Below, piece after piece: positions 56,008 through 64,000 of a DNA stretch of 64,000 bases; the first letter of the stretch is position 1, and the number at the start of each line of letters is the position of its first letter. The translations under genes and the position numbers were made by a program. Location: assembly GCF_015354445.1 (NCBI RefSeq), contig NZ_JADKYT010000002.1, positions 434,001 through 498,000 of the forward strand, in the 5' to 3' direction. Below the pieces are notes generated by a model that ran no database searches, was not told the origin of the DNA, and was given only the letters and a program-made list of their open reading frames with translations. The stretch comes from Methylophilus sp. QUAN (GTDB lineage: Bacteria > Pseudomonadota > Gammaproteobacteria > Burkholderiales > Methylophilaceae).

Positions 56008-56011
56008 AAAT

Positions 56012-56046
56012 AAAAAAACCAGCTGAAAAGCTGGTTTTTTATTTTT
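56012..56046 (+). terminator. Rho-independent terminator after the tRNA cluster
   Basis: AACCAGCT-GAAA-AGCTGGTT stem with flanking A-run and T-run, directly after tRNA-Leu. Confidence 0.95.
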
Positions 56047-56190
56047 TCACTTTCAAACTACTCCTTCGAAGTCCAGCGCCTGTGATCAGAGATTTCTGAC
56101 AGGATGGTGCGGTGCCGTCTGATGTATAGAGTAGTTCCATTCCTATACCCTTATCATCATTGAACAATGCTCACAAAGCAGGGCAACGAG

Positions 56191-57108
56191 ATGACAATCA
56201 AACAACTCTGGATATTAAGTAAAGCCGCCTTTACCGCCTGGCGTGATGACCGTGCGCAAAGTATGGGCGCTGCTTTAGCGTACTACACTATGTTTTCCAT
56301 TGCGCCGGTATTGCTGATTGTGATTTCCCTTGCCGGCATTATTTTTGGACAAGAAGCGGCACGTGGTGAAATTTATGCGCAATTGACCCATCTGGTAGGT
56401 GAGCAGGGCGCACTGGTGGTGCAAAATCTGCTAGAAAGCACCAACCAGCCAACCGAGGGGATTACTGCGACCACGATTGGTATTGTGTTGTTATTGGTAG
56501 GGGCAACCACTGTTTTTGGCGAATTGCAGACTGCGCTGGATAGTATCTGGAGGGCGCCGGTCAGGATAAGCAGCGGTGTGTGGAGTTTGATACGTGCCAG
56601 GTTGTTATCATTTGGCATGATTCTGGGAATTGGCTTTTTGCTGATGGTCTCGCTTGTTTTTAGCGCGGGCTTATCTGCGATCAATAAATGGTGGTCGCCT
56701 GTCTTTGCGGGATGGCTGGCCGTTGCTGGTGTGGTGAATGTTGTGTTTGGCTTTTTATTAACGACAGGCATGTTTGCGTTGATCTACAAAATCATGCCGC
56801 GTGTCAGTATTCGCTGGAGCGAGGTTTGGATTGGGGCCGCGATGACGGCCGCATTATTTACGGCGGGTAAATGGCTGATCGGTATTTATATTGGCAGAAG
56901 TGCGTTTGCCAGTGGCTATGGGCCTGCGGGCTCTTTGCTTGCGCTGTTAATCTGGATTTATTACTCCGCGCAGATATTCCTGATGGGCGCTGAATTTACT
57001 TGGGCGTATTCCCATCTGTTTGGCTCACGCAAGCAGCAAGATGCGCCACGGGATTTAGCGAAGGTATTATCAAATAATCAAACGGCGCATGAAGTTGGCG
57101 CCAGATAA
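56191..57108 (+). CDS. YihY/virulence factor BrkB family membrane protein
   Basis: A 305-residue inner-membrane protein with about six transmembrane helices. Family features are the N-terminal [18 protein letters not shown], the central [15 protein letters not shown] and the C-terminal [20 protein letters not shown] followed by [17 protein letters not shown]. It was once called ribonuclease BN in error; the function of the family is unclear. The ATG at 56191 is preferred; an in-frame ATG lies 8 codons upstream at 56167. It converges with the small gene at 57113 with a 4-base gap. Confidence 0.92.
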   Translation: MTIKQLWILSKAAFTAWRDDRAQSMGAALAYYTMFSIAPVLLIVISLAGIIFGQEAARGEIYAQLTHLVGEQGALVVQNLLESTNQPTEGITATTIGIVLLLVGATTVFGELQTALDSIWRAPVRISSGVWSLIRARLLSFGMILGIGFLLMVSLVFSAGLSAINKWWSPVFAGWLAVAGVVNVVFGFLLTTGMFALIYKIMPRVSIRWSEVWIGAAMTAALFTAGKWLIGIYIGRSAFASGYGPAGSLLALLIWIYYSAQIFLMGAEFTWAYSHLFGSRKQQDAPRDLAKVLSNNQTAHEVGAR

Positions 57109-57112
57109 GCGT

Positions 57113-57313
57113 TTACCACACCCAGAAGCCGCGACTCCAGGCGCGGGCTTCTTCGCTGCCTTCGGCATAGGGGTTTTCTGTGTGTTTCAAGCCTTCTGAA
57201 GAGGCTTGAAAGCCTTCGTCATAGCATTTTTGCATTAGGGCGTGATTGGTTGCGTCTGCCCGCTTAGCCGTGCTAAAGAACGAGAAGTATCCTTTGAGTA
57301 AATCTAAGTCCAT
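57113..57313 (-). CDS. Small RMF/CrpP-like protein
   Basis: A 66-residue protein. Its second half, YDEGFQASSEGL, then NPYAEGSEEARAWSRGFW, resembles the ribosome modulation factor/CrpP-like fold, in which G-x-x-A-x-x-x-G and NPY...W-x-x-G-W are conserved. A GGGGT stretch 6 bases before the ATG is a plausible ribosome-binding site. It might bind ribosomes in stationary phase, but this is only a family-level guess. Confidence 0.65.
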   Translation of the reverse strand: MDLDLLKGYFSFFSTAKRADATNHALMQKCYDEGFQASSEGLKHTENPYAEGSEEARAWSRGFWVW

Positions 57314-57706
57314 GACGTGACCCCCTGATGTTTTGGATTGTTTTAATCATTATGTGCTGATTATGATCTCAATGGTTTTACCCTGCCAATAGCCCACTTA
57401 AGCCATGCGCTGCATCCTGCGGCGCGAATAAAACTTGTATGGTTTATCCTACATGCGGCTGGCATACTCGCCTAGCAAGTTAACCAAGTTTAGCAATGTG
57501 CCCCTAAAAATTACCTTGTCTGCGTCATTTCACGCATGGTCAACACTTTATAAAATTGTATAATGATCTGGTCGTGTGTGGCTGGTAGCACTTTTCAACC
57601 AGGGTTGATGTCAATCAACACATGCAAGAAAGCCATCTTTACACTGAGTCGATGATGTTTCGTCTCTCGTGTCGAGCAGGTATTACCATTGAAGTCAGGA
57701 AGTTGT
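57314..57706. other. 393-base non-coding region between the RMF-like gene and the HTH gene
   Basis: No convincing reading frame. The right part contains a TATAAT at 57559-57564 without a clear -35, then a perfect FNR-type box at 57605-57618 and a TACACT -10 candidate at 57640-57645. The left part must hold the promoter of the leftward RMF-like gene; no clear motif was seen there. Confidence 0.6.
57605..57618 (+). promoter_or_regulatory. Perfect FNR/ANR-type box upstream of the HTH gene
   Basis: TTGAT-GTCA-ATCAA matches the FNR consensus TTGATnnnnATCAA exactly. With the -10 candidate at 57640-57645 the box centre would be near -41, the position of class II FNR activation. It predicts that the HTH gene is induced at low oxygen. 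Confidence 0.65.
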
Positions 57707-57955
57707 GTGATTTACGTAGAGTTAAAGACGGTTATTCTTAAAAAACAATTGGAGTGGGGCAGAACCATTACCATCACTGAAATTGCAGATGCCAGCGGGA
57801 TTAGCCGCATGACCTTGCATCGCATGTTAAAAGATCAATCCTATAATGCCAGCACCGATCACCTGAATAAGCTGTGCGCTTATTTGCAGTGTGATTTATA
57901 TAGCCTGGTGCGTTGGGAGCCTGATATTGCCGTACCGCAGGAGCACGTAGCCTAA
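57707..57955 (+). CDS. Small Cro/CI-type HTH regulator
   Basis: An 82-residue DNA-binding protein of the YozG-like HTH family. The helix-turn-helix is ITEIADASGISRMTLHRML, followed by DHLNKLCAYLQCDLYSLVRW. I chose the GTG at 57707, which has GGA 6 bases upstream and gives the common M-x-Y-V-x-L start; a TTG at 57689 is the alternative. A perfect FNR-type box lies about 90 bases upstream, and a strong terminator follows, so it is a single-gene transcript. Confidence 0.82.
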   Translation: MIYVELKTVILKKQLEWGRTITITEIADASGISRMTLHRMLKDQSYNASTDHLNKLCAYLQCDLYSLVRWEPDIAVPQEHVA

Positions 57956-58243
57956 GAAACAATCTCCGCCGAAAAAACCTCCGCTATTGCCGGAGGTTTT
58001 TTATTGGGGTGAGGTTTACGGCATGCTTTCCTGATTCTTGAATAAATCTTTTTGCCAGTCTATTGTCACAAAAAAAACATGGATTGACTTGCGATGCCAG
58101 TATCTATGCGGGCTGGCAAGCAATACGTATGTTTCATACATTCAGTGAACAGTGAAGATAGCTGGTTTTTGCCGCTTTTTTTAAGCAATGCAAATGCGCG
58201 AGAGTTTTGAATAATAAGAGAAAATTTTTGGAATTCTCTATTT
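57956..58243. other. 288-base gap before the giant glycosyltransferase gene
   Basis: After the HTH gene terminator, the region holds only A+T-rich sequence and a short palindrome GTATG-TTT-CATAC near 58126. A TTGACT near 58083 may be a -35 element, but no good -10 follows at the right distance. No ribosome-binding site of note precedes the ATG at 58244. Confidence 0.45.
57972..58002 (+). terminator. Rho-independent terminator after the HTH gene
   Basis: AAAAAACCTCCG and CGGAGGTTTTTT pair perfectly around a 7-base loop, 17 bases after the stop codon. Confidence 0.94.
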
Positions 58244-61200
58244 ATGAAACTCTCGCCAGGCCATATGCAATCTACTGCCGTGAATACGCAGGATTGCAGC
58301 TATTGGATGCAAGCGCTGACCCAGGCCTGGAAACAGGGTGCCTGGGAGCAGTGTTTGACCCTGGCGCAGAAAATCACCCGTGAGTTTCCAGAAGAAGGCC
58401 TGGCCTGGAAGTTATTAGGCAGCCTTTATCAGCAACAAGAGGCATTGGTGCTTGCTGCCGATGCTTTTTTGCAAGCGAGCAAGCGTTTAAAGAAAGATGC
58501 CGAGGTGTTGTATAACCTGGCCAACGTGTATGCGCAATTGCAAGACACGACGCAGGCGATTAAATATTATCGGCAAACGCTTAAGCTTAATCCGGTGTTT
58601 AGCCAAGCCTATGCCAACTGGGCCAGTGTGCTCAAGCAAGCAGGGCAAGTAAAAGAGGCGGAAAAGCTACTGCGCCGGGGATTGAATATTCACCAGCAGG
58701 ATGGCCGAGTCAATTTTGAACTGGCGACCTTGTTGCATGAGGCTGATAAACCCCTGGAGGCGATTCAATACTATCGCGAGGCGGTGGCAATTGAGCCTGA
58801 CAATGCCGTGATTTTTTTCAATATGGCGTTGGCACTGGATCAACTTGGCAATACGACCGAAGCGATTGCTGCCTATCAGCAAACGATTGCGATTCAAAAA
58901 GACTATGTTGAGGCCTACAGCTACCTGGGTGCCTTATACCTGAAACATGGTGACGTGGAAGAAGCTGAGCAGTGGTTGCTAGCGGGCATGGCACTGAATC
59001 CAACCGAGTTATCACTGCTTAAAAATCTGGCCAAACTTTATCGCGTGACGCACCGCACCAGGGAGTACCAAGCCTATATTGATCAAATCATGCAGGCGCA
59101 AGAGGTGAGTGCGGAGACGCTGAATAACCTGGCCACCGAGATGCTGAATCAGCAGTTATACGGTGAGGCTGAGAATTATTGCCTGAAGGCGCTGGCGCTG
59201 GATCCGGACAATCCTTATGTGCTGGGCAATCTTGGCTTGATTGAAAATGCTAGGAACGCTTATGACAAAGCGTGTGTGTATTGTGAACAGGCATTAGCGC
59301 AGTTGCCTGAGTCAGAAAGTATCTTGAGCAATTACAGTATCAGTTTGCGCATGCTGGGCCGGTATACCGAAGCAATTGCCTGCCTGGAAAAAACACTGCG
59401 CATCAAGCCTGAGTTCATGCCTGGGTATATCAACCTGGCCAATGTTTATTTGGACATGGGGCAGATTGAAACGTCGATTGCAACTTTGAAACAAGCCTTG
59501 CAGATTGAGCCTACCCATATGATGGCGCTCAGAAACCTGCTGTTTGCCAATAGTTACAGCAATACCCTGCCTGCGGAAGAAAGCCTAGACTACGCCCACA
59601 GCTTAGGTGCCGCCATGATGCACGAAGTGACGCCGTACGACAGCTGGCATGTCCATGCGCAAGAGCAGCGTATTCGTATCGGCCTGGTATCGGCTGATTT
59701 GCGTAAACATCCGGTAGGCTATTTCCTGCACCAATGGTTGCAGGCATTTGATGCCAGCCGCCTGGAGATTTATGGTTACTCGACCGATGGCCGTGAAGAT
59801 GCGTTTTCGCACGAGCTCAAAGATTTATGCAATCAGTGGCGCTCTCTGGCCGGGCTGACCGATGCGCAGGCCGCTAAACAGATTCGTGAAGATGGGATAC
59901 ATATCCTGCTGGATTTATCCGGCCTGTCTGGTGGCACGCGCCTGCCGATTTTCGCCCACAAACCCGCGCCTGTTCAGGCCACCTGGCTGGGGTATTGGGG
60001 CACCACGGGTTTACCGGTGATGGATTATGTCATCGCTGATCCGGTGAGTATTGATGCGCAGGTGGCGACCCAGTTCACCGAGCAAGTCGTGCACATGCCA
60101 CATACGCGTATGTGCTTCACGGCGCCGCCGTTTGAGATTGCTGTGAATGACTTGCCCGCGTTAGCCAGTGGTGTGGTGACTTTTGGTTGTTTTCAAAACT
60201 ACAGCAAGGTAAGCGATGACGTACTGTCTTGTTGGGGCGGGGTCTTGCAGGCCTTGCCAACGGCCAAACTGTTCTGGCAAAGCAAAGCCTTTAATGATGG
60301 CCTGGTGCGTGCAGAAGCGCTTGCTAGATTGCAGCAATATGGCATTTCTGCTGAGCGTTGCACTTTGCATGGCATGGTGCCCAGAGATGAATACCTGCGT
60401 AACCATCACCAGATTGATGTGATCCTGGATACTTTCCCTTTCACTGGCGGCACGACGACGTGTGAAGCCTTATGGATGGGCGTCCCAACGCTGACCTTGC
60501 TGGGCGACACATTGATTGCCCGCCAGGGTGCCAGCTTTATGCATTGCGTGGGTTTGGCTGGCTGGGTAGCCACCAGCCGTGAGGAATACGTGAGCAAAGC
60601 GATTGCCTTGACCAGTGATCTGGATACCCTGGCCATATTGCGTGCGCAACTGCGTGAACAAGTGTTGGTTTCGCCATTGATGAATGCCGAGCAGTTTGCC
60701 CGGGACTTTGAGCAATTACTATTCAAATTATGGCAACAGGCACTGTTGCAGCTGAAGCCACAACAATTACTGGCTGAATCGCCAGTACAGGACGCTTTTA
60801 GCAGTGAGCAACCAGTGTGGGTAGTCAGTGCCACTCGCATGACAGAAGAAGCTTTCTGGCGTGACTCAGCGCTTGGCCGTTCTCTCAAGCGCCATATGCA
60901 GCAGGACAAGCGCCTGATGCCAGTGGTGGCTTATGAAAATACACGCGGCTTGTCGCAAGTGTTTAACGAAGCGATTGCCGCTGCGCCGGACCAGGCATTG
61001 CTGGTATTGATCCACGACGATGTCTGGCTGGATGAAAACACCTTTGTGCAGACCATACTGCGCGGGCTGGATCACTATGATGTGATTGGTATTGCGGGCA
61101 ATGCCCGTATACAGCCCGGTCAGCCTGGCTGGTGCTTTGTCGATTTGCAATTCACCTGGGACGATGCCAAATACTTGCGCGGCGCCGTCAGCCATAGTCA

Positions 61201-64000
61201 GCATGCCTTTGGCCCGGCCTCCAGTTATGGCGATGTGTCTGGCGAGTGCCAGCTTATGGATGGCGTATTCCTGGCCGCGCATAAACAAACCTTATTACAA
61301 AGCGGTGTGCGTTTTGATCAGCAGTTTGAGTTTCATTTTTATGACCTGGATTTTTGTCGCACGGCGACACGTGCCGGGTTGAAACTAGGCGTGTGGCCAG
61401 TGCGCATGACACATCAAAGCGGCGGCGCGTTTGGTAGTGCACGCTGGCGCGAAACCTATTTGAGTTACCACCAAAAATGGGAGGCAACGCCAGTAGCACA
61501 GACTACATCTCCAGCGATGCAGGCTGCCATGTCCGAGGTATTTGACCTGGCTTTGCACGCACAGCAGCAGGGTGACTTTGTAACCGCCACACAGCTTTAC
61601 CAGGAGATTCTGGCGGTAGATGCCCAGCATGCACTTGCGACTCATAACTTGGGCCTGATTTACTGGCAGAACCAACAGCCAGCAGAGGCATTGCGCTTGC
61701 TGGCGCAGGCGTATGCGCTGGCCCCAGCACAGTGGCAGTTGTTAAGCAGCTACCTGACGGCACTTAAACACAGCGATGCAGCAGTTGAGCTGGAGCAGGT
61801 ATTCACGCAAGCCATGAATAATGGCCAGCATACCCAGGCTTTACACGCGCTGATTCAGGACTGGCAGTTGCCAGTGCAAACGCTCGCTGCACAGCCGTCT
61901 GATCAAATACAGCAAGCCTTGCTGGCATTATTTGAACAACAGCAATATGCACAAATGGAAAGCGAATTGCACACGCTATTGCAGCAATATCCTGCCTGGC
62001 TGAGTGGCTGGAAGATGTTGTCTGACGTATTGATGATCCAGAAGAAAGATGCCCGCGTAGCGGCCGGTAAGGCGCTTGCGTTGAATCATCAAAGCGCCGA
62101 AGAGCATTGCTACTATGGGTTGGTGCTCAAGGCACAAAATGACCTCACGGCCGCGGCAGATGCCTTTGCCCAAGCCATACACCTGAAACCAGACTACGCC
62201 GCAGCGTATAACAATCTGGGGATTGTGCTCAAGGACCTGGGCGAGGTGGATGAAGCGATCAAGCAGTTTAAACAGGCGCTGATAATACAGCCGCAATATG
62301 CCGATTGCTTCAGCAATCTGCTGTTTTGTATGACGCATGCCGCCCACGTGGATAACGAGGCTTTGTTACAGGCGCATACCGCTTACGCCGCACTCTATGA
62401 GGCGCCGTTAAAAGCCAATTGGCAGCCGCACAGCAATACGCGTGATGCAGCACGTCCACTGCGTGTAGGCTTGGTGTCCGCCGATTTGCGTGCACATTCA
62501 GTGGCGCATTTCCTGTTGCCATTGTTGCCTGCGTTGGCGCAGGACAGCACATTGCAACTGTTTGCCTATGCCAATTACGCACTGGAGGACGAAGTCACTG
62601 CCGAGATGCGTCAGTATTTCAAACAATGGCGCATGGTTTCAAGCGTATCCGATGAAGCACTGGCAGAGACCATCAGGCAAGACCAGATTGATGTCCTGAT
62701 CGATTTGTCCGGGCACACTTCCGGCAACCGCTTACTGACGTTTGCTAGAAAACCAGCACCTGTGCAGGCCAGTTGGTTAGGCTATTTGAATACCACAGGC
62801 CTGACATCTATAGATTATTACCTGGCTGACAGAGCGTTGTTGCCAGCCGGGCAGTTTGACCAGCAGTTTACCGAGCAACTGGTGCAATTACCGGTGAATG
62901 CGCCATTTGTGCCGCATCCACAGGCACCAGCCGTCAATGTCTTGCCTGCGCTCAGCAATGGTTATATCACTTTTGGCTGCTTTAACCGTCCCAACAAAAT
63001 TACCCAGGCCACGGTGCAGCAATGGGCTGCAGTGATGCAGATTTTCTCAGACAGCCGTATGGTATTGGGTGGCATGGCAGAGGCAGGTGCCTGCGCGCAT
63101 GTGCAGCAATGGTTTGCCGAGGCAGGCATTACTGCAGACCGTTTATCGTTTTATGCCCGTACCGATATGCTGAGTTATTTACAGCAATATCATTTAGTCG
63201 ATATTTGCCTGGACACTTTCCCGTCTAATGGCGTGACCACCACCGCCCACGCTTTGTGGATGGGCGTGCCTACGCTATGTGTGGCCGGTGACCGCCTGGC
63301 CAGCCGTGGGGCCATGGCGTTGATGCAGCATCTTGGCTTGAATGACTATGCCGCAGCAAGCCCAGCGCACTATGTACAACAGGCTGGGCAGGTGTTGTCT
63401 GACCTGCAGGCACTGGCTGATTTACGCGCCACTATGCGCGCCCGTTTTACGCAGTCTCCGCTGGCACAAGCGGCACCCTTGGCGCAGGCTCTGTCACAGG
63501 CACTGCGGCAGATGTGGCAACGCTGGTGCCAGGGGCAGGCTGCGAGCAGTTTTGCTATTCCTTCTTTAACGCTGAAAGAACCTTCTGTTGCGCCGGGCGC
63601 GACTGAACCCTCTGATAAAGGTATCTCTATGAATACAACACTTAACCCACAAGCTAACACACTGCACGACTCGATTGCTGAAGTGTTTCAGCTGGCGCTG
63701 CAAATGCAGGAAAAAGGCGACTTGGCGCAGGCGATGAGCTTTTATCAGGAAATCTTGCGCATAGACGACAAGCACGCAGCAACGTATTTCCAGCTAGGCT
63801 TGTTGGCGCAGCAAGCGGGCAAGGCAGAGGAGGTCTTGCCGTTGCTGGAACAAGCTGTGATCCTGGCGCCGCAACAACCTGCCTACTGGCAGGCCTATAT
63901 AGAAGTGCTGTCACTCACCGCGCCAAGAAATGAGGTGCTGGATGTCATCACGTTTGCCCGCCAGAATGGCCTGGCTGCCGCCGATGCCGATGCGCTGCAA
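58244..64000 (+). CDS. Giant TPR protein with two OGT/SPINDLY-type glycosyltransferase modules and a GT2-like domain (runs off the right edge)
   Basis: The frame is open from an ATG at 58244 to the window end, 1919 codons so far. Order: TPR repeats (about residues 20-440); GT41/OGT-like module 1 (about 475-835) with His489 in DLRKHPVGYFL, Lys655 in GCFQNYSKV and LDTFPFTGGTTTCEALWMG; a GT2-like domain (about 856-1080) with the metal-binding-like HDDV (Asp925-Asp926); TPR block 2 (about 1095-1360); OGT module 2 (about 1404-1763) with His1418, Lys1585 and LDTFPSNGVTTTAHALWMG; a Pro/Ser linker; then a third TPR block from about 1810. The His and Lys match catalytic positions of OGT enzymes. It likely glycosylates proteins, perhaps flagellin or the adhesin; the target is unknown. 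Confidence 0.88.
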   Translation, partial: MKLSPGHMQSTAVNTQDCSYWMQALTQAWKQGAWEQCLTLAQKITREFPEEGLAWKLLGSLYQQQEALVLAADAFLQASKRLKKDAEVLYNLANVYAQLQDTTQAIKYYRQTLKLNPVFSQAYANWASVLKQAGQVKEAEKLLRRGLNIHQQDGRVNFELATLLHEADKPLEAIQYYREAVAIEPDNAVIFFNMALALDQLGNTTEAIAAYQQTIAIQKDYVEAYSYLGALYLKHGDVEEAEQWLLAGMALNPTELSLLKNLAKLYRVTHRTREYQAYIDQIMQAQEVSAETLNNLATEMLNQQLYGEAENYCLKALALDPDNPYVLGNLGLIENARNAYDKACVYCEQALAQLPESESILSNYSISLRMLGRYTEAIACLEKTLRIKPEFMPGYINLANVYLDMGQIETSIATLKQALQIEPTHMMALRNLLFANSYSNTLPAEESLDYAHSLGAAMMHEVTPYDSWHVHAQEQRIRIGLVSADLRKHPVGYFLHQWLQAFDASRLEIYGYSTDGREDAFSHELKDLCNQWRSLAGLTDAQAAKQIREDGIHILLDLSGLSGGTRLPIFAHKPAPVQATWLGYWGTTGLPVMDYVIADPVSIDAQVATQFTEQVVHMPHTRMCFTAPPFEIAVNDLPALASGVVTFGCFQNYSKVSDDVLSCWGGVLQALPTAKLFWQSKAFNDGLVRAEALARLQQYGISAERCTLHGMVPRDEYLRNHHQIDVILDTFPFTGGTTTCEALWMGVPTLTLLGDTLIARQGASFMHCVGLAGWVATSREEYVSKAIALTSDLDTLAILRAQLREQVLVSPLMNAEQFARDFEQLLFKLWQQALLQLKPQQLLAESPVQDAFSSEQPVWVVSATRMTEEAFWRDSALGRSLKRHMQQDKRLMPVVAYENTRGLSQVFNEAIAAAPDQALLVLIHDDVWLDENTFVQTILRGLDHYDVIGIAGNARIQPGQPGWCFVDLQFTWDDAKYLRGAVSHSQHAFGPASSYGDVSGECQLMDGVFLAAHKQTLLQSGVRFDQQFEFHFYDLDFCRTATRAGLKLGVWPVRMTHQSGGAFGSARWRETYLSYHQKWEATPVAQTTSPAMQAAMSEVFDLALHAQQQGDFVTATQLYQEILAVDAQHALATHNLGLIYWQNQQPAEALRLLAQAYALAPAQWQLLSSYLTALKHSDAAVELEQVFTQAMNNGQHTQALHALIQDWQLPVQTLAAQPSDQIQQALLALFEQQQYAQMESELHTLLQQYPAWLSGWKMLSDVLMIQKKDARVAAGKALALNHQSAEEHCYYGLVLKAQNDLTAAADAFAQAIHLKPDYAAAYNNLGIVLKDLGEVDEAIKQFKQALIIQPQYADCFSNLLFCMTHAAHVDNEALLQAHTAYAALYEAPLKANWQPHSNTRDAARPLRVGLVSADLRAHSVAHFLLPLLPALAQDSTLQLFAYANYALEDEVTAEMRQYFKQWRMVSSVSDEALAETIRQDQIDVLIDLSGHTSGNRLLTFARKPAPVQASWLGYLNTTGLTSIDYYLADRALLPAGQFDQQFTEQLVQLPVNAPFVPHPQAPAVNVLPALSNGYITFGCFNRPNKITQATVQQWAAVMQIFSDSRMVLGGMAEAGACAHVQQWFAEAGITADRLSFYARTDMLSYLQQYHLVDICLDTFPSNGVTTTAHALWMGVPTLCVAGDRLASRGAMALMQHLGLNDYAAASPAHYVQQAGQVLSDLQALADLRATMRARFTQSPLAQAAPLAQALSQALRQMWQRWCQGQAASSFAIPSLTLKEPSVAPGATEPSDKGISMNTTLNPQANTLHDSIAEVFQLALQMQEKGDLAQAMSFYQEILRIDDKHAATYFQLGLLAQQAGKAEEVLPLLEQAVILAPQQPAYWQAYIEVLSLTAPRNEVLDVITFARQNGLAAADADALQ

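Noticed and set aside
55696-56008. Open frames of 62-96 residues over the tRNA cluster
   Set aside because: They overlap well-formed tRNA genes and show translated tRNA sequence, a common false gene call.
61501-61560. Possible separate start (ATG near 61516) splitting the giant glycosyltransferase into two genes
   Set aside because: The frame is continuous through this point with no stop codon or ribosome-binding site, and the TPR block continues the multi-domain pattern.

Overview
The window (about 52% G+C by eye) looks like a chromosome segment of a betaproteobacterium. The mix of purB-tamA-tamB, a methylcitrate-cycle gene block, RpfF/RpfC signalling and a LapA/LapG/LapD adhesin system suggests the Methylophilaceae or a near relative. 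That placement is inference from gene content; there is no rRNA or other decisive marker here. No phage, transposase, plasmid or CRISPR element was seen.

Region 1 (1-4258, minus strand): the outer-membrane assembly pair tamA-tamB (tamB runs off the left edge) and purB. Region 2 (4449-22331, plus strand): a complete Lap-type biofilm adhesin system. It holds the periplasmic protease LapG, the degenerate c-di-GMP receptor LapD, the type I secretion ATPase and membrane-fusion protein, a LuxR-family regulator whose receiver has lost its phosphorylation site, a TolC-like pore fused to an OmpA peptidoglycan-binding domain, and a 2845-residue adhesin. The adhesin has an N-terminal retention module with a Pro-Ala-Ala-Gly LapG site, 8 x 107-residue and 5 x 112-residue tandem repeats, a von Willebrand A domain and C-terminal RTX repeats. 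An MshQ-like (DUF6701) surface protein follows.

Region 3 (25556-45834): a large central-carbon cluster. On the minus strand lie citE2-mch-citE1-prpB-prpC-prpD, divergent from a GntR/UTRA regulator with a palindromic site between them. On the plus strand lie a short malic enzyme, sdhCDAB, sdhE, a third CitE-like lyase, an acyl-CoA synthetase, class I fumarase, a small EF-hand protein and acnB. Together these encode the methylcitrate cycle from propionyl-CoA and oxaloacetate to pyruvate and succinate, plus succinate to fumarate to malate to pyruvate. The embedded mesaconyl-CoA hydratase-like and CitE-like genes suggest an additional propionyl-CoA/glyoxylate (beta-methylmalyl-CoA) branch. No 2-oxoglutarate dehydrogenase genes are present, and a CitE-like gene follows sdhE where gltA often lies in proteobacteria.

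Region 4 (46053-55432): convergent rpfF and rpfC (diffusible-signal-factor synthase and sensor), a DUF2914 membrane protein, rlmJ, a short CDF metal transporter, a 4-oxalocrotonate tautomerase-like protein, a small unknown gene, uvrC and pgsA. Region 5 (55539-64000): a tRNA cluster (Gly-Cys-Gly-Leu), a YihY-family membrane protein, a small RMF/CrpP-like protein, and a small HTH regulator preceded by a perfect FNR-type box in class II position. Last comes the first 1919 codons of a giant TPR protein with two SPINDLY/OGT-type glycosyltransferase modules around a GT2-like domain, which runs off the right edge.

Start sites were moved inward from the longest reading frame where a better ribosome-binding site, an ATG or a signal peptide argued for it. 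All functional calls rest on motif and family recognition by eye; no database search was run.
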